From Euptelea pleiosperma (Eukaryota > Streptophyta > Magnoliopsida > Ranunculales > Eupteleaceae): a stretch of DNA of 64,000 bases. The notes beneath the pieces are model-generated. The model was given only the letters and a program-made list of their open reading frames with translations. It was not told the origin of the DNA and did no database searches. Positions 35,101-46,924 of this stretch are shown here, piece by piece. Within the stretch, counting starts at the first letter, position 1. The number at the start of each line of letters is the position of its first letter. Both the position numbers and the translations under genes were made by a program. The stretch is taken from positions 12,097,929 to 12,161,928 of the forward strand of contig CM068541.1 in assembly GCA_035048495.1 (NCBI GenBank), in the 5' to 3' direction.

Positions 35101-38100
35101 ACCCAACAGTAAAGGTAATATCTGACAAATAAAAGGTAAATCAACTTCCCAACCAACCGACGATAACGACCTAGATCAGCATACAACTCCCATTGTTCAA
35201 CATCCAACTTGACAATAGAGTATTAAGGGGCTTGGAGCCCAGCGGACTAGTCTCAAACAAGAAATCCAACACATACTTCCGCAAAGACACGGTAATACCT
35301 TCATTGGATCAAGCAACCTCAATGCCAAAAAAATAACAAAGACCAAAATCCTTGGTATGAAAGTGATGTTGTAGGTTGGCCTTCAATGCAACAATGCCAC
35401 AATTGTCACTCTCAGTGATGATAATATCATCCACGTACACGATAAAAATAATTACACCCAAAGCAGTTCGACGAATAAACATACGATGATCAAAGGTAGA
35501 GCGCCGAAAACCATACTGACTGAATCACAATGATACTGAACTTGTCAAGCCAGGCACGTGGTGACTATTTTAAACTATAGATCGCTTTTTGTAGTCGACA
35601 AACCATATCATATTACCAAGGACAACATACCTATGCGGCTACTCCATATAAACCTCTTTCTACAAGCCCACATTCAAGAAGGCATTCTTTATATCCAACT
35701 AATATAAAGGCCCATCAAAACACACAGTAATAGATAATAAAACACTGACAGAATTCAGTTGTGCCACTATGGAAAAGGTCTCAAAATAACTCAAACCAAA
35801 AGTTTGTGTATAACCTTTAGCAACCAAACGTGCCTTCAAACGATCAATAGAACCATCTAGATGATACTTGATGTTGTACACCCATCTGCAACCCACGGTC
35901 TACTTTCCTAGTGGAAGTGTGGTAAGATCCCCAAGTCTGATTCTGACGAAGAGCACACATGTCATCCATAGCCCAGTTACCAACAAGAAAATGTTAAGGC
36001 TTGTTTGTACGATGTTGGAATGGAAACAACAGAGAGTGAAATTGCCAAAGTACAAAATAATGGAGCAGTCAAAACCAGTGGTTGATGCAAGGTCATAAGA
36101 GAAACTGCGATACCTAACCTGGAATGGTGATGATAAACCTGTAGAGGAGCATCAATAACACCTAGCAATGGAAGCATATGTAATAACTGCAGTGGAAGAG
36201 CCAGAGTAGAAGACACAGGGAGCCCCTAACTAGTAGACACGTGGTCAAAATCAAAAAGTTTCTTAGTAGAAAAAAAAATGTGATATTTCAAAGAAAATGG
36301 CATTAGCTTTGACAAAATAGCAATGAAAGATTGGACAGTAACAATGATATTCTTTCTGAATTCGGGAATAATCTAGAAAGATACACTTGATTGCACAAGG
36401 TGAAAGTTTGTCATAGCCAAGACCAAACACATAAACAAAGAAGACACATCCAAAAAACCGAGGTGGTAGAGTAAAAGGAGACACATCAGGATATAAGAAC
36501 GAGAATGGGGTTCGACCTTCCAAAACTGATGATGACATGCAGTTGATAAGGTAGCAAGCCATGTAGATGACATCAACTCAATAAGGATTGGGAATATTAA
36601 TATTGAAACATGAGTGTGTGAGCCACATCCAACACATGTCGATGTTTGCGTTCAACAACAGTATTTTGTTGTGAGGTGTGTGCACAGGAGGTTTGATGAA
36701 TAATACCATTTTCTAAACTAAAATCTTGGATAGCAATTTGTGTATATTCAAGAACATTTTTAGAACGCAAAGCACGAATAAGCTTGCCAAACTAAACAAA
36801 AATTTCCTTAAACAAAAAATGGTAAATATATGAAGTAATTATGAACGATCCTTTTAAGAAAAATAACCATTTCATTCTAGAAAAATCATCAACAAAAATA
36901 GCAAAATAATGAAAAACTCTACTTTTGCAAAGACCCCAAATGTCCATGTGGACTACATTAAAAGAACTCAATTTACAACTCTTAAGATAACATGGAAAAG
37001 AACTACAGCAATGCTTGCCCAATTAGTAAGCTTCTTATTCTAAAACAGACACTGGACTCAACTTAGGGATAACTTGACGACACTTAGAAAGAGAAGGATG
37101 TCTCAAGTGAAGATGCCACTAAAGAGGAGAAACATTTGCATTCAACGCATATATTGGAGATAGTTCACCCACATCCAAATAATATTAAACTGTTCCTTTC
37201 ATCATCCGACCTAATCGCCTTCGTCGTGAGGTCCAAAAGCAAACAAAAAAATGGAAAAAAAAAGTTACAAAACACTACAAAAACTTAGTAATTGTGGGTG
37301 CATAATTCTGCACTCCCTAACCATACACGTGTCAGAATAGAACAAGAGCACGCACAAATGCATCCGAACAGATGACGGAGCTCCCTGAGACTGAGAGGTG
37401 GTGGAGCACACACAGAGCTCCTAGGGGATAACTTGACGACACTTAGAAAGAGAAGGGTGTCCCAAGTGAAGATGCCACTGAAGAGGAGAAACATTTGCAT
37501 TCAACGCCTATATTGGAGATGGTTCACCCACATCCAAATAATATAAATTGTTCCTCTCATCATCTGACCTAATCACCTTCGTCGTGAGGTCCTAAAGCAC
37601 ACAAGAAAACGAAAAAAGTTACAAAACACTGCAAAGACTTAGTAATTGTGGGTGCATATTCTGCACTCCCAAACCATACATGTGTTAGAATAGAACAAGA
37701 GCATGCACACAAATGCATCCGAATAGATGACGGAGCTCCCTGAGAGGTGGTAGAGCTCACACGGAGCTCCTAGACCAACGATAAAGTTTATCAAAGCTCC
37801 GTTGAAAAACAGTTCCGCCAAGGTCATCTTCAACTTTGCATGTGATCAAGTGACGCATAGAGCTCCGGAAACACGCAAAAGAAACGTATGCACCTAGCCA
37901 ACGATTGGATTGACGTGTCAGATCGAAACTCCTAATGAATCCGAGATCCCAACAACAATAGGACTCTAAAGGAAAAGGGGATGAGTTCCCTAACGAAATG
38001 GTCTTACCCCCATATGAGGAGAAATAGACTCATACGAAACAAAGACGTCAGGCCTATCAAATGCCAGGTAGGTTTCATACTGTGAAGAGAAACCTTCTTG

Positions 38101-41100
38101 GATCAGGACTACCATCGCTCTATAAAGAAGGGCATGACATCGAGTAAAAGGTCTGAGATACATTATGTACCATTTTTCTTAGTTAGAAGAAAGAGTGAGA
38201 TAACTTACTTGATCATCAGAATGCCCTCGGTCAGTACCTCACGGGTGCCAAGGTCTTTTGATCTTTCCTTCCTCGCAAGTTCTAGCCAATGAGTATAACT
38301 TCACTTTATTCGGGTGAGAGCAATGAAAATTATCCCCATAGTAAGCATACTAACAAACAATAGAGTAGATGAAAAATCTGGAACATACAATGCAAAGGCT
38401 AAAGGAGCAGACTGAGTTTGGTGAATGCCGCCTTTCCCAAGTATTATGCGAGTAGTCATCAGCTAATACAATATGAGATTTAGACGATTGAAAATTAGAA
38501 AAAAATAGATGGTATACCCGACATATGAGCAATGACTCCTGAAACAATGATCAAAGATGATGATGATTTGGAAACCAAACATATAGGATTACTTGTATAG
38601 GGTAAAGTGGTTGTAGACTGAAAGGGACCATTATTCAACTTCTGGAGAAGCTGGCCAAGTTGGGCAATATACTCCTCACAAGACAAGATTAGAAGCTACA
38701 CCACAAGAGGGGTTGGAAACAAGCCTATATCATAGGTTGAGAAAACTCATCGGATGCCTTTGTGATTCAACTCCATCAGATCAAACATACATCAAATAAT
38801 GAATTTTCCATCTCCAGAACTAGCCATAACACCCTTACTATTCCAAAAAATGGTCAAGAAACTGTAAAGCAGCACAAAACCAGAGGTGATTCCAACAAGA
38901 CCCACAAAAAAACTCTTTTCTCATTTTTCCTTTTTTCAGAGGAGGATTTCAAAACCCAACGTAGAAGGCCGTTTTTTAGGGGAGCGGTTTCAAAACCTAA
39001 TATAACAAAAATTTGAAAATAACCTAAAAAATCTGCACAGTCTTTGCGATTTCTCCAGAGATGCTAACAAGTCTCTAGGACTTTTAGAAGAAAAAAAACT
39101 GAACAGATACCACACAATAACTGCATCTAGGTGTAAATGAACCAATGGAGAATTATTCTATAGTTTTTTTCTCACAACCCTAGAGATAACTTGTCATCCA
39201 AGAAGAGGGAATAAAAAGATGAAGAAACAAGAGGATAACATGATTTACCAAGGATCAGAGATGCTCTGATACCATGTGAAGATATAAGTGATGAGAGATT
39301 GGAGAGTAAAGAGAGGAACGAACTTTGGTGGTAAGAAAGAAAACAAGAACTCTAACATTCACCATTAACTAATTAATCTCTAAAGTTCTCATCATTGCGA
39401 ACATAACATAGATTACCATTGACGAACAAGAGGTCATCACGGTTTTAAGACTCAACCGAAATCGACCAAGCCAACCTGCCCACCAGAGGACCAAGTCGCA
39501 TTGCCTTGAAATGTTCGCCCGAGAAAGACCATTATCTTTTGTAAATTCACGTTTTCTAGGCCAAGTTTACTTGTCCGATCAAACTCAGCCACGGCATTGA
39601 ATGAACCATTAGCAAAGACCGAGTTTTAAAACCATGGAGGTTGTTGATTTATTTGGAGTTGACTTAGTTCTTCAACCATGTGATACCATGGACTTGTGAT
39701 TTCAAAAGCTGATGAACTATCTTAGCTAGGTTTGTTCTTCCTCAGACCAAAACTTCAAAAAGGAAGGATATATCATGGTACAAAGTTGATCTAACCAACA
39801 ACACCCAAAAAAGCTTGGAGGGCATACTAAAGGCATTGATGAGTTTTCTCCAACTAGAGGAATTGATGCAATCAATTTCTAAGAGGTAAATCGTTGCGCT
39901 CAAATATGACTCTTTGCCTTATTTTTAAGGGTCTTTTAGAGAAATCCAACAACTACTACAATTTGGTTTAGCTTTCATTGTTTTGGGGTAAAAATGGTCT
40001 CAAAATATGGTGACAGGATTAGTGACAATATTGGAGTTCTTTTATGTACAACTATGGATTCTTTTAGTAATTAGAGTTTTTATTAAAAATGGAAATGTAT
40101 CTTTTAGGTTTTATGAAGTTTACTTTGGTAGGATGCACGCTTTTCGTTTTTAAAACTAGAAGAAGTTAAGTTGTTTTGGTCTACATATACATGTAAGCAA
40201 TGAGTGAAAAGAGAACTTCTGAATATTGAATAAAGAAAATTTAGGCAATGTATGGTTTCCCTTACAAAAGTTTTTGAGAAATGATTCTTACCCATAAATG
40301 TCCATAAAAGTTTCCAATATCAACACAATTTGACTTGTTAATCACATCTTAGAAAACTTTTCTGTGGTCACCATACAAAGCCTTGGATTTTGAGTTTTTT
40401 GAGTTTTGGGTGTTCTTGGAGAACCCTTGTTGTTGAGAAATTTTCTCTTGCACTATCTTCTATGATCACAGTAACAATAGTTTTATTACAAAACGAAAAT
40501 CAAGATAACAAAAAGGGAAGCAAAATATTTATTGATGGAAAGTTTTAAAAACAACCCACTTTCTTGATAACACGATAAGAGCATTTTGGGCCTTTTGGTG
40601 TGTTCAAGTCACTCAACCAGAAAAATTATCAAATTAGATGTAACTATCACAAAATGATATGAACAAATTGAACTCCAGAATAGTAAACAACTAAACGTGA
40701 TTATGAAACACTCACTCAAGTGTCAAATTTGTGGGCAGCCTGCTAATTCTCAACAACCACGAGTTTAGATCCCAGTTTACCCACTAAAGTGTACAGCCAA
40801 ATCAAGAACAAGCTACAATAGAACAGTCAACATACAATTATAATATCTCGGGAAAGAATTATCTAAATCAAGCAACACCAACCAAATAAAAATTAGAGAG
40901 TTGATTTCCAAGCTTTTTTTTTATAATTATACCTGGAAGACATTGCAGAGCCCACAACCTCCATCCCCCCTTCTTGTGTTTGCTTCGTAGGGGCTTTAAT
41001 CTCTTCATCCGACAAGTTACTGCCTTTTGGCGACGCCTGTTATTTACAAAAGCAAAGAAACTGAAGATTTAGAAACCGCAATCAGTAACTATTACAAAAA

Positions 41101-42643
41101 GGAAAAAAAATCTAACACATCTTATACAGAGAAAAAGAAAGTACTTGGGAAAAGAGAGGGAGAATAGTAATTCCGGCGTGACCACCAATACCAGGGGCAT
41201 TAACCTCTGCAATCATCCAAATAGAAACACAAAAAATCAATTCAAAATCAATAATTCTACACTCAAACTCTACATAAAGAGTTCTCCAAAAGAGGGAAAA
41301 AAAAATACATACCAGCAACCGGGACCTTTGCCTTTCCTGCATAAAAAGTCTGAGCTCTAACCACACCAAGGGTAGTCACATCAAAGAGCTTCTTCTCATT
41401 GTACATCCCGGCTTTCTTGAAAACCTCAGCAGCAATCGGCACCATCGAATTCACCGGATTGCTTATCATATTAACTGTCGCCTGGTTACATCAATTACAA
41501 AAACAAAAAGAAAGTCCAATGACATTAAAACCCTAACGAAAGAAACAAGAGAGAAAAGGGACATAAAACCAAGAAAGGGAATTACATTAGTGCAATACTT
41601 GGCGAAATACTGAATTCTTGGTCCCATACCGCAGTTGCCCATGTCCTTCATCGGTGTAACAGCTCCTTTGTTTATCCAGGCCATATTAGATGGCACAAGA
41701 GCCGCATTTTTGTATCTGAATCGCTTCAATGATGATGACCTTGATCGGGAGGGTCGGGAGGGCCTCTTGTAGTCAAATCCATTAAGATGAGGTGCATTGA
41801 GCTCTTTGCTGGTTTGGTCTGCGAATTCATTCATGCATAGTGTGCAGGGGCTCGGAAAGGAGTCCTGAGCACTGTTGTGAGAGTTCACTAACTCAAGATT
41901 AGCCTTGAATATCTTGAAACGCTTCCTCTTCTCCCTAGAGGTTAAATACACACGTCCATGTTCAGCCATCCATTGCTCGTGCATAATGGACAACTCATCG
42001 TCTCTGCGGGACAAGCATAGTTCCAGAAAGACGTAACCATTACAAAATGACAAACAAATTGAACTCCAGAACAGTAAACATGATTATGAAACACTCAATC
42101 TTGCGTCAAATTTGTGGACAGCCTGCTTAGAATTCAGGTTTACCCACTAAAGCATACAACCAAAAAATCAAGAACAAGCTACAACAGAACAACCAATTAT
42201 TATATCTCAAGAGATAGAGAATTATCTAAATCTAGCAACATCACTCAAATACGGATTTGAGAATTGATTTCCATGACTTACATCATGGGTAACGTTGCAG
42301 AGCTCTTTCCAGCCTTTGCTTCGACAACCTCTTTCCCCCCTTCCTGTGTTCGCTTCGTAAGGACTTTAATCTCTTCATCCGACAAGTTACTGCCTTTTGG
42401 CGTAGTCTATTTTTACCAAATCAAAGAAACAAAAGATTTAGAATCCAGTCAGTAACCATTGCAACTATTATAAAAATAAAAAATAAAAAGAGAGAAAAAA
42501 TGCAAAACATCTTATAAGGAGACAAAGATTTAGACTGCGACCTTTCCGTCGGAGCTCGACTCCGAAGATAAAGAACGGCGAAAGAGATGAGAAAAAGTAG
42601 ACGAAGAAGTCCTTCTAAGGGCTGATTCTACAGATCTGAGCAT
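29130..42643 (-). CDS. chimeric malate dehydrogenase / papain-type I29 propeptide gene, 8 exons, 422 aa
   Basis: Exons (minus): 42643-42536 presequence [20 protein letters not shown] then GKVA; 42406-42282 MDH piece [20 protein letters not shown]; 42003-41586 cysteine-protease I29 domain ([58 protein letters not shown]) running on into YFAKYCTN of MDH; 41481-41313 [20 protein letters not shown]; 41206-41145 [15 protein letters not shown]; 41036-40933 second copy of the TKxTQ exon, shortened; 32443-32326 [20 protein letters not shown]; 29294-29130 VRLGKN to a TAG. All introns are GT-AG, all phases agree, and the total is 1269 nt. Missing: the MDH Rossmann half with the glycine loop and the GVPRKPGMTRDDL substrate loop; the protease part stops before the catalytic Cys (SCWAF) and has Met for the oxyanion Gln. 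The MDH His (GGHAG) remains. MDH or protease activity is unlikely. Whether it is expressed is unknown. Confidence 0.7.
29940..31040 (-). mobile_element. RTE-clade LINE fragments
   Basis: Minus-strand pieces [20 protein letters not shown] (about 29945-30055) and a [20 protein letters not shown] block (about 30160-30230) match the endonuclease/RT linker of plant RTE LINEs. The endonuclease tail [20 protein letters not shown] occurs at about 30405-30485, with diverged copies at 30300-30400 and 30925-31030. Many stops. It lies in the last intron of the chimeric MDH gene. The plus-strand open stretches at 30431-30907 are antisense shadows. Confidence 0.75.
31041..32325. other. intron sequence, no other gene recognised
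   Basis: The stretch with catctcatttctttctccaa-type repeats continues from 30600 to 31300. Nothing coding is seen after it up to the MDH exon at 32326. Confidence 0.5.
33195..33237 (+). mobile_element. Helitron-like 3' end
   Basis: acatgcaacacacgtgcagc hairpin followed by CCACTAG before T. The matching 5' end was not found. Low-complexity intron DNA surrounds it. Confidence 0.35.
33886..34277 (+). mobile_element. LTR-like segment of an older element
   Basis: Ends ttttctcctgcaacatatgg, with tggtatcatac (a Met-tRNA primer-site look-alike) just beyond. Shares tttggtaggaagca-, ttttttggtctataca- and gggtgctcttgaagga-like blocks, in order, with 39890-40460. Confidence 0.5.
34400..39274 (-). mobile_element. 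degraded Ty1/copia retrotransposon
   Basis: Minus strand in order: primer site tggtatcagagcat at 39274-39261; a gag/protease remnant near 38495-38686, where the protease Asp-Ser-Gly appears as VSG followed by AHMSG; integrase core near 36792-37022 ([19 protein letters not shown]); integrase C-terminal part at 36263-36562; RT at 35699-35896 ([20 protein letters not shown]); RNase H and end at 34406-35207 ([26 protein letters not shown]); then a polypurine ttgaggggga near 34500. Many stops and frame changes, so it is inactive. It sits in intron 6 of the chimeric MDH gene, same strand, inside an older LTR pair. Confidence 0.85.
37071..37775. repeat. 359-bp tandem duplication in the copia element
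   Basis: aacttgacgacacttagaaa recurs at 37071 and 37430, with matching sequence (ttgtgggtgcata, acaagagca, gatgacggagctccctgag) through both units. A few point differences and small deletions. Confidence 0.9.
39890..40460 (+). mobile_element. partner LTR-like segment
   Basis: Diverged match to 33886-34277 (tttggtaggatgca, gttttggtctaca, gggtgttcttggaga, gagaaattttctcttgcac). Together they may be the two LTRs of an older plus-oriented element into which the copia element inserted. Confidence 0.45.
40660..40915 (-). repeat. MDH intron repeat, copy within the chimeric gene
   Basis: Same block as 4324-4590, 9690-9880, 42050-42250 and 51845-52050 (gaacaaattgaactccagaa, acaaccacgagtttagatc). It follows the shortened TKxTQ exon on the minus strand. 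Confidence 0.85.
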
Positions 42644-42899
42644 CGAAGACCTGATTTATACTCTTCGGAGAGAGATGGGGGAGAGGAGAGAAAGGGACGG
42701 GTTTAAGGAGAAGAGGACAGATGAACAGTGAAATAGGGTTTTTTTTTTGAGTCGTGCTATCCCACGGATAACCGGACAAAATACTGTGCGGTTGAGGCCA
42801 TTAACCGTTGGATTATAGTTATCCACGCAGTTGTTGCCTCGTAGGTGAACGATTACCCCACTAATAGAGCAGTCACTAAAAGGCGTAAAAGTTCGATCA

Positions 42900-43218
42900 C
42901 AGCCCACAATACGAGCCACGTGGCATACTATTAGAGGGCGCTGAGCGTATGGATGTTTGGCTATTTCCTCGGTGGACATGCAAACCAAAAATCACTAATT
43001 AGTGATTTACAACCTTTAGATCTTTGCACCCAGATAATGCTCAATAATGCTCAAATTCCTACGGTTAAAATCAACCCATGAAAATAACTTCAATTCAATG
43101 CATACAAATCACTAACCAGGCTGATTTTTGGTTTGCAGGTCCACCGAGGAACTGGCCAAGCATCCATAAGGTCAACGCCCTCTAATAGTGCACCACGTGG
43201 CTAGTATTGTGGGTTGTG
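42900..43218. mobile_element. palindromic MITE
   Basis: Outer arms tacgagccacgtggcatact and, inverted, gtgcaccacgtggctagtat; inner aaccaaaaatcactaattag and aatcactaaccaggctgatt. The equivalent in copy 2 (53100-53337) is cut short. Confidence 0.85.
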
Positions 43219-43889
43219 ATTTGTGACCGAAGTTTTACTCTGAATCATACTTTACCGGACGGTTGTTAATTTGTAGTAGTTGACGGACCGTATAAAAAAA
43301 TAAAAATAAATAAAATATGGCATGCAAGTTGAGGCCTAAGGCGAAAATTCCACGCGAGGCATCTTTATATTTATTATATAAGAGGCCGTCTAGAGCTACA
43401 CTCATTAGTTACATCCAATTCTTACAACCGGTGGTGAGGCCCGCATGGAGATTATATTGGGCAATCCAACCGCTCTGAATTTTTCTTATGGTTACCCACC
43501 TCACAAAAAATCAGGACGACATTCCTAACCTCATGAAAATATGACTTTAATTTAAAAAATCCACATCATCCAATTAAACCCTATTTTTTGTCAATTTGTT
43601 ATATGTTTGGCAACCTCGAAATGAACGAATTTTTGGTGATGATGATCACCGTGACAAGGAAAACTCAAAATGTATGGTTGGATTGTCCAACATGATTTCC
43701 ATGTGGCCCCCACCACCGGGTGTAAGAACTGGATGTAGCCCTAGACGAACTCATTATATTAATATATATGATATTAATTAAAAAAATTAACTTTCTATAT
43801 ATTAAAAAAAATCTAATTTTACAACTATTCATGATAATCAGAAGCTAAGAAAATTTTAGATGCAAAGGACTCACGTAGTCCCGTTGCAG
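43219..43889. other. no gene recognised
   Basis: AT-rich. An inverted pair around 43400-43740 (gttacatccaattcttacaa against gtgtaagaactggatgtagc) marks another foldback or MITE of about 330 bp. Confidence 0.5.
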
Positions 43890-44320
43890 TCTATGCAGAG
43901 GACTCCTACGGCCCTACATAGATCATTTTTTGAGCCTAATGATTGCGTGGATGTTGAGCCACCTATTGATGAGTAAAACTTCGAGGAGATGACAAGGCAG
44001 CAGATCTCGGCACTGTGGTTTTTGGACGGATGGACCACCTCGGCCTCACCCACACATATACAGGTGAGTGTTTTGGAAAAAAGCACTCGAGTACTCACAT
44101 GTGTACATGTGCGGTGTGGCCAAAGTGGTCCATCCGTACAAAATCCACGTGCCGAGATCTGCTGCCCTGTCATCTCCTTCAATCAGAGGGCCCTGTGATT
44201 GAAGTTTTACTCCCTATCAGGGGATAAACACACAAAAATCAGCTTGATTCATGATTTCTAGCCATTGGATTTACTACTCAAAAAACATGCTTGAATCCAA
44301 TGTCTATGGCTAGAGATAAC
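43890..44320. mobile_element. MITE interrupted by a second MITE
   Basis: Outer family: tagatcattttttgagccta at left; ggataaacacacaaaaatca at right. Nested at about 43973-44210 is an element with arms agtaaaacttcgaggagatg and, inverted, catctccttcaatcag; inner arms gcagcagatctcggcac against gtgccgagatctgctgc. Confidence 0.7.
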
Positions 44321-44744
44321 CAATGAGAGGTGGGCTAATTGCTGGGGGGCTTCTCTCACCTGAGGCCTAAGGCAACGTCTTATTGGCCTTATAGAGACGT
44401 CCCTGCCTACACTTAACCTTTAGAACAAAAACGCCATGAGCAAATATATCAAATTCTTCACTTATAAAAGGTATATATGGGATATCTGATTCTCTTTGTG
44501 TGCTCTGACTCAGTAATTCAAGGGAGGTTGAAAATAGGAAAATGAAAAGAAATTTGTGATGTGTTTAGATGTTGTGTCATAAAATTGAAGCCGTGTTGCC
44601 TGACCCACCCTCGCATGACGCCTTGCCCCTTATGTGTTCCTATCTCAGTTGATTTTTCACATTTTATTAAGATGAAATATTGGTTAAATTTTTTGGGGTC
44701 GGGCTCCAGAGACCGGCCTTTTTTTACCAGCTCCCGTTACAGGA

Positions 44745-45010
44745 CACAATATGAACCACGTGGCACACTCTTAGAGGACGCTAACCATATAGATGTTAGG
44801 GCAATCACTAGGTGGACCCACAAACCAAAATTCAGCTTGATTAGTGATTTCAAACCTTTGGATCTTTGTACCTCAAATACTACTCAAATTCCCACAGTTG
44901 AGATCAACCCATGAAAATAAGTCCAATCCAACGCCTAGAAATCACTAATCAGGCTGATTTTTGGTTTGTAGGTCCACCTAGGGATTGACCAAACATCCAT
45001 GTGGTCTTCC
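44745..45010. mobile_element. palindromic MITE
   Basis: Arms atgaaccacgtggcacactc, taggtggacccacaaaccaa and, inverted, tttggtttgtaggtccacct. The right end is cut at about 45005. Confidence 0.8.
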
Positions 45011-45289
45011 ACGTTGCAACTTCGTCTGGGCTTCGAAAACTCTTAACTAATTTTGGTGTAGCTGGTATGCTAAAGCTCTTGGCAGGCAAACCATCCCATA
45101 ATATTAAATGTGCTCATGACATGTTCTTTTCCTTCTTGGTTTTTTTTTTTAACGTTCTTCTTGTTCACATTGTTAGAGTTGAACCACTAATTTGAATAGT
45201 TCTTTATCATTGGAGTTGCTTTAATAGTTACAATGAATGCCCCAGTCAAGGGAAAACCTTAGTATCATTGGAGTTGCCTTAATTATCTA

Positions 45290-46529
45290 TATAACATTAC
45301 AGGACGTTTGTCTCCCCTCTTATCCAGCTTCATAAAGGATGACCGAGATCTCATCACACCAAATGGATGGTTGATCTCAGCCACTCACAACCGATTTTGA
45401 CAAACGCTTTGTCGATGAGTGCAGTGGGCACGGGTCACCTACTATTTACCTACATATAAGGAATGAAATGGGTTGTATTTACATCTAGCTCAAGGGTCAG
45501 GCTCACGAGCCCCACTTTTTATGCCTCAAGATGGGTGTTACCGTTAAACCAGATTGAAACGGCTAGGGGCAAAAATAGAAAAAATAGATTTTAACGGATT
45601 TTAATGATTTTAACGGAAAAAAGTGGCGCTGAAATTAAAATTTTAAAAAAAAAAAAAAAATAGAATTTAACGGAAATTTAATGGTTTTCTTATACCCCTC
45701 TTATCTTATATGGCTTCGATAATGAGTGGCTGAGATCCACTATACTTCATATCGATGGATGAGATTAACTCCCACCCAATTTTGACAAACACTTTTTTGG
45801 AAAGTGTTGCGAGCACGGGCCACTCACGCATATATTATGACAACTCAGTTGTATTCTCTTATCTTATCCATCCATCTAATGTGGACGGTTAGATAAAGAG
45901 TGGTTGAGATCAAATCCATCGATCTAATGTGGGCGGTTAGATTTCAGCCACTCAATCCGCCTCATTTGACCTCAATTTATTCAAAATTTAAATTTCAACA
46001 CCGTTATTTTTTTTTTTATTTCTGTTATTTTCCCATTTCTCCCTCTGTGCGTTACAATCCGTTATAACAGTCGTTATAATGGAAAAAACGGTAACGCCCC
46101 AATCCGTTATACTGTTTGAGTGCCGAAGGCACCCAATTTTTGCAAACGCTTTTGTCGGAGAGTGCCGTGGGCATGGGCCATTTACTATTCTATATAACAA
46201 ACACACATTGGTTGTCTCCCTACTTATACTTCCTCTTATAAGCATCGACAAAGAAGGGCCGAGATCTAATCCTCCTCCAAATGGACGGTGGATCTCTGCC
46301 ACTCACCTGATTTTGGCAAATTCTTTGTTGAGGAGTGCCGATGGCACGGGGAACCCACTAGTCTATATAACAAGTGACAGTGGTTGTCTTTCAACTTATA
46401 GCCCCTCTTATAGGCTTCAATAAAGAAAGGCCGAGATCTTATCCCGACTGGACCATGGATCTCAGCCACTCACACTTGATTTTGGCAAATGCTTTGTCGG
46501 GGAATGCCGAGGCACGGACTAGCCACTAG
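45290..46529 (+). mobile_element. head-to-tail array of about 170-bp Helitron-like units
   Basis: Clear units: 46189-46361 and 46362-46529. Both start TCTATATAACA, carry gccgagatct and ctcagccactcac, then a hairpin-like gtgccg.ggcac and CTAG before T. Related but diverged units lie at about 45290-45448 and 45690-45850. Fragments of the CAAGGTTTAAA / ttataacgg MITE family are between them (45535-45680, 46005-46110). Confidence 0.65.
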
Positions 46530-46924
46530 TTGTACGTGTACTTACATTTTGAAGATGAGTAGCCAGAAAAAAACATCGGATGAATGGAGAAAAGGAAAAA
46601 AAAATAGGGATTGTCTATTTCTTCTCTTGCTCAGAATTGTTGACATATTTAACAATATCGGTTCTGATTCAATTGGGATGCTGGTGTATTAGAAACGAAC
46701 TATTACATATTTTGGTTCTGGATCACTATCGGTTCTGGTTCATTTTGGATGCTAGTGCATTAAGAAACAGAATCTATTACATATTTTTGGTTCTAGGTCA
46801 GTATCGGTTTTGGGTTTGGTTCTGAAATAATGTCTCGGAACTGAAATAATCTGGACCGGCAGACCCCTCCCCCCTCTACATACAGAGAGGATAGGCAGCA
46901 TATCAATGGTAGCTTCCGTTGTAG

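Noticed and set aside
37285..37833. Minus-strand frames that look like a repeated protein (CMQMFL / CACSCSIL blocks)
   Set aside because: Produced by the 359-bp tandem duplication in the decayed copia element.
41466..42053. Independent intact cysteine protease gene
   Set aside because: No catalytic Cys, His or Asn region; only the propeptide and first mature residues are present before MDH sequence.
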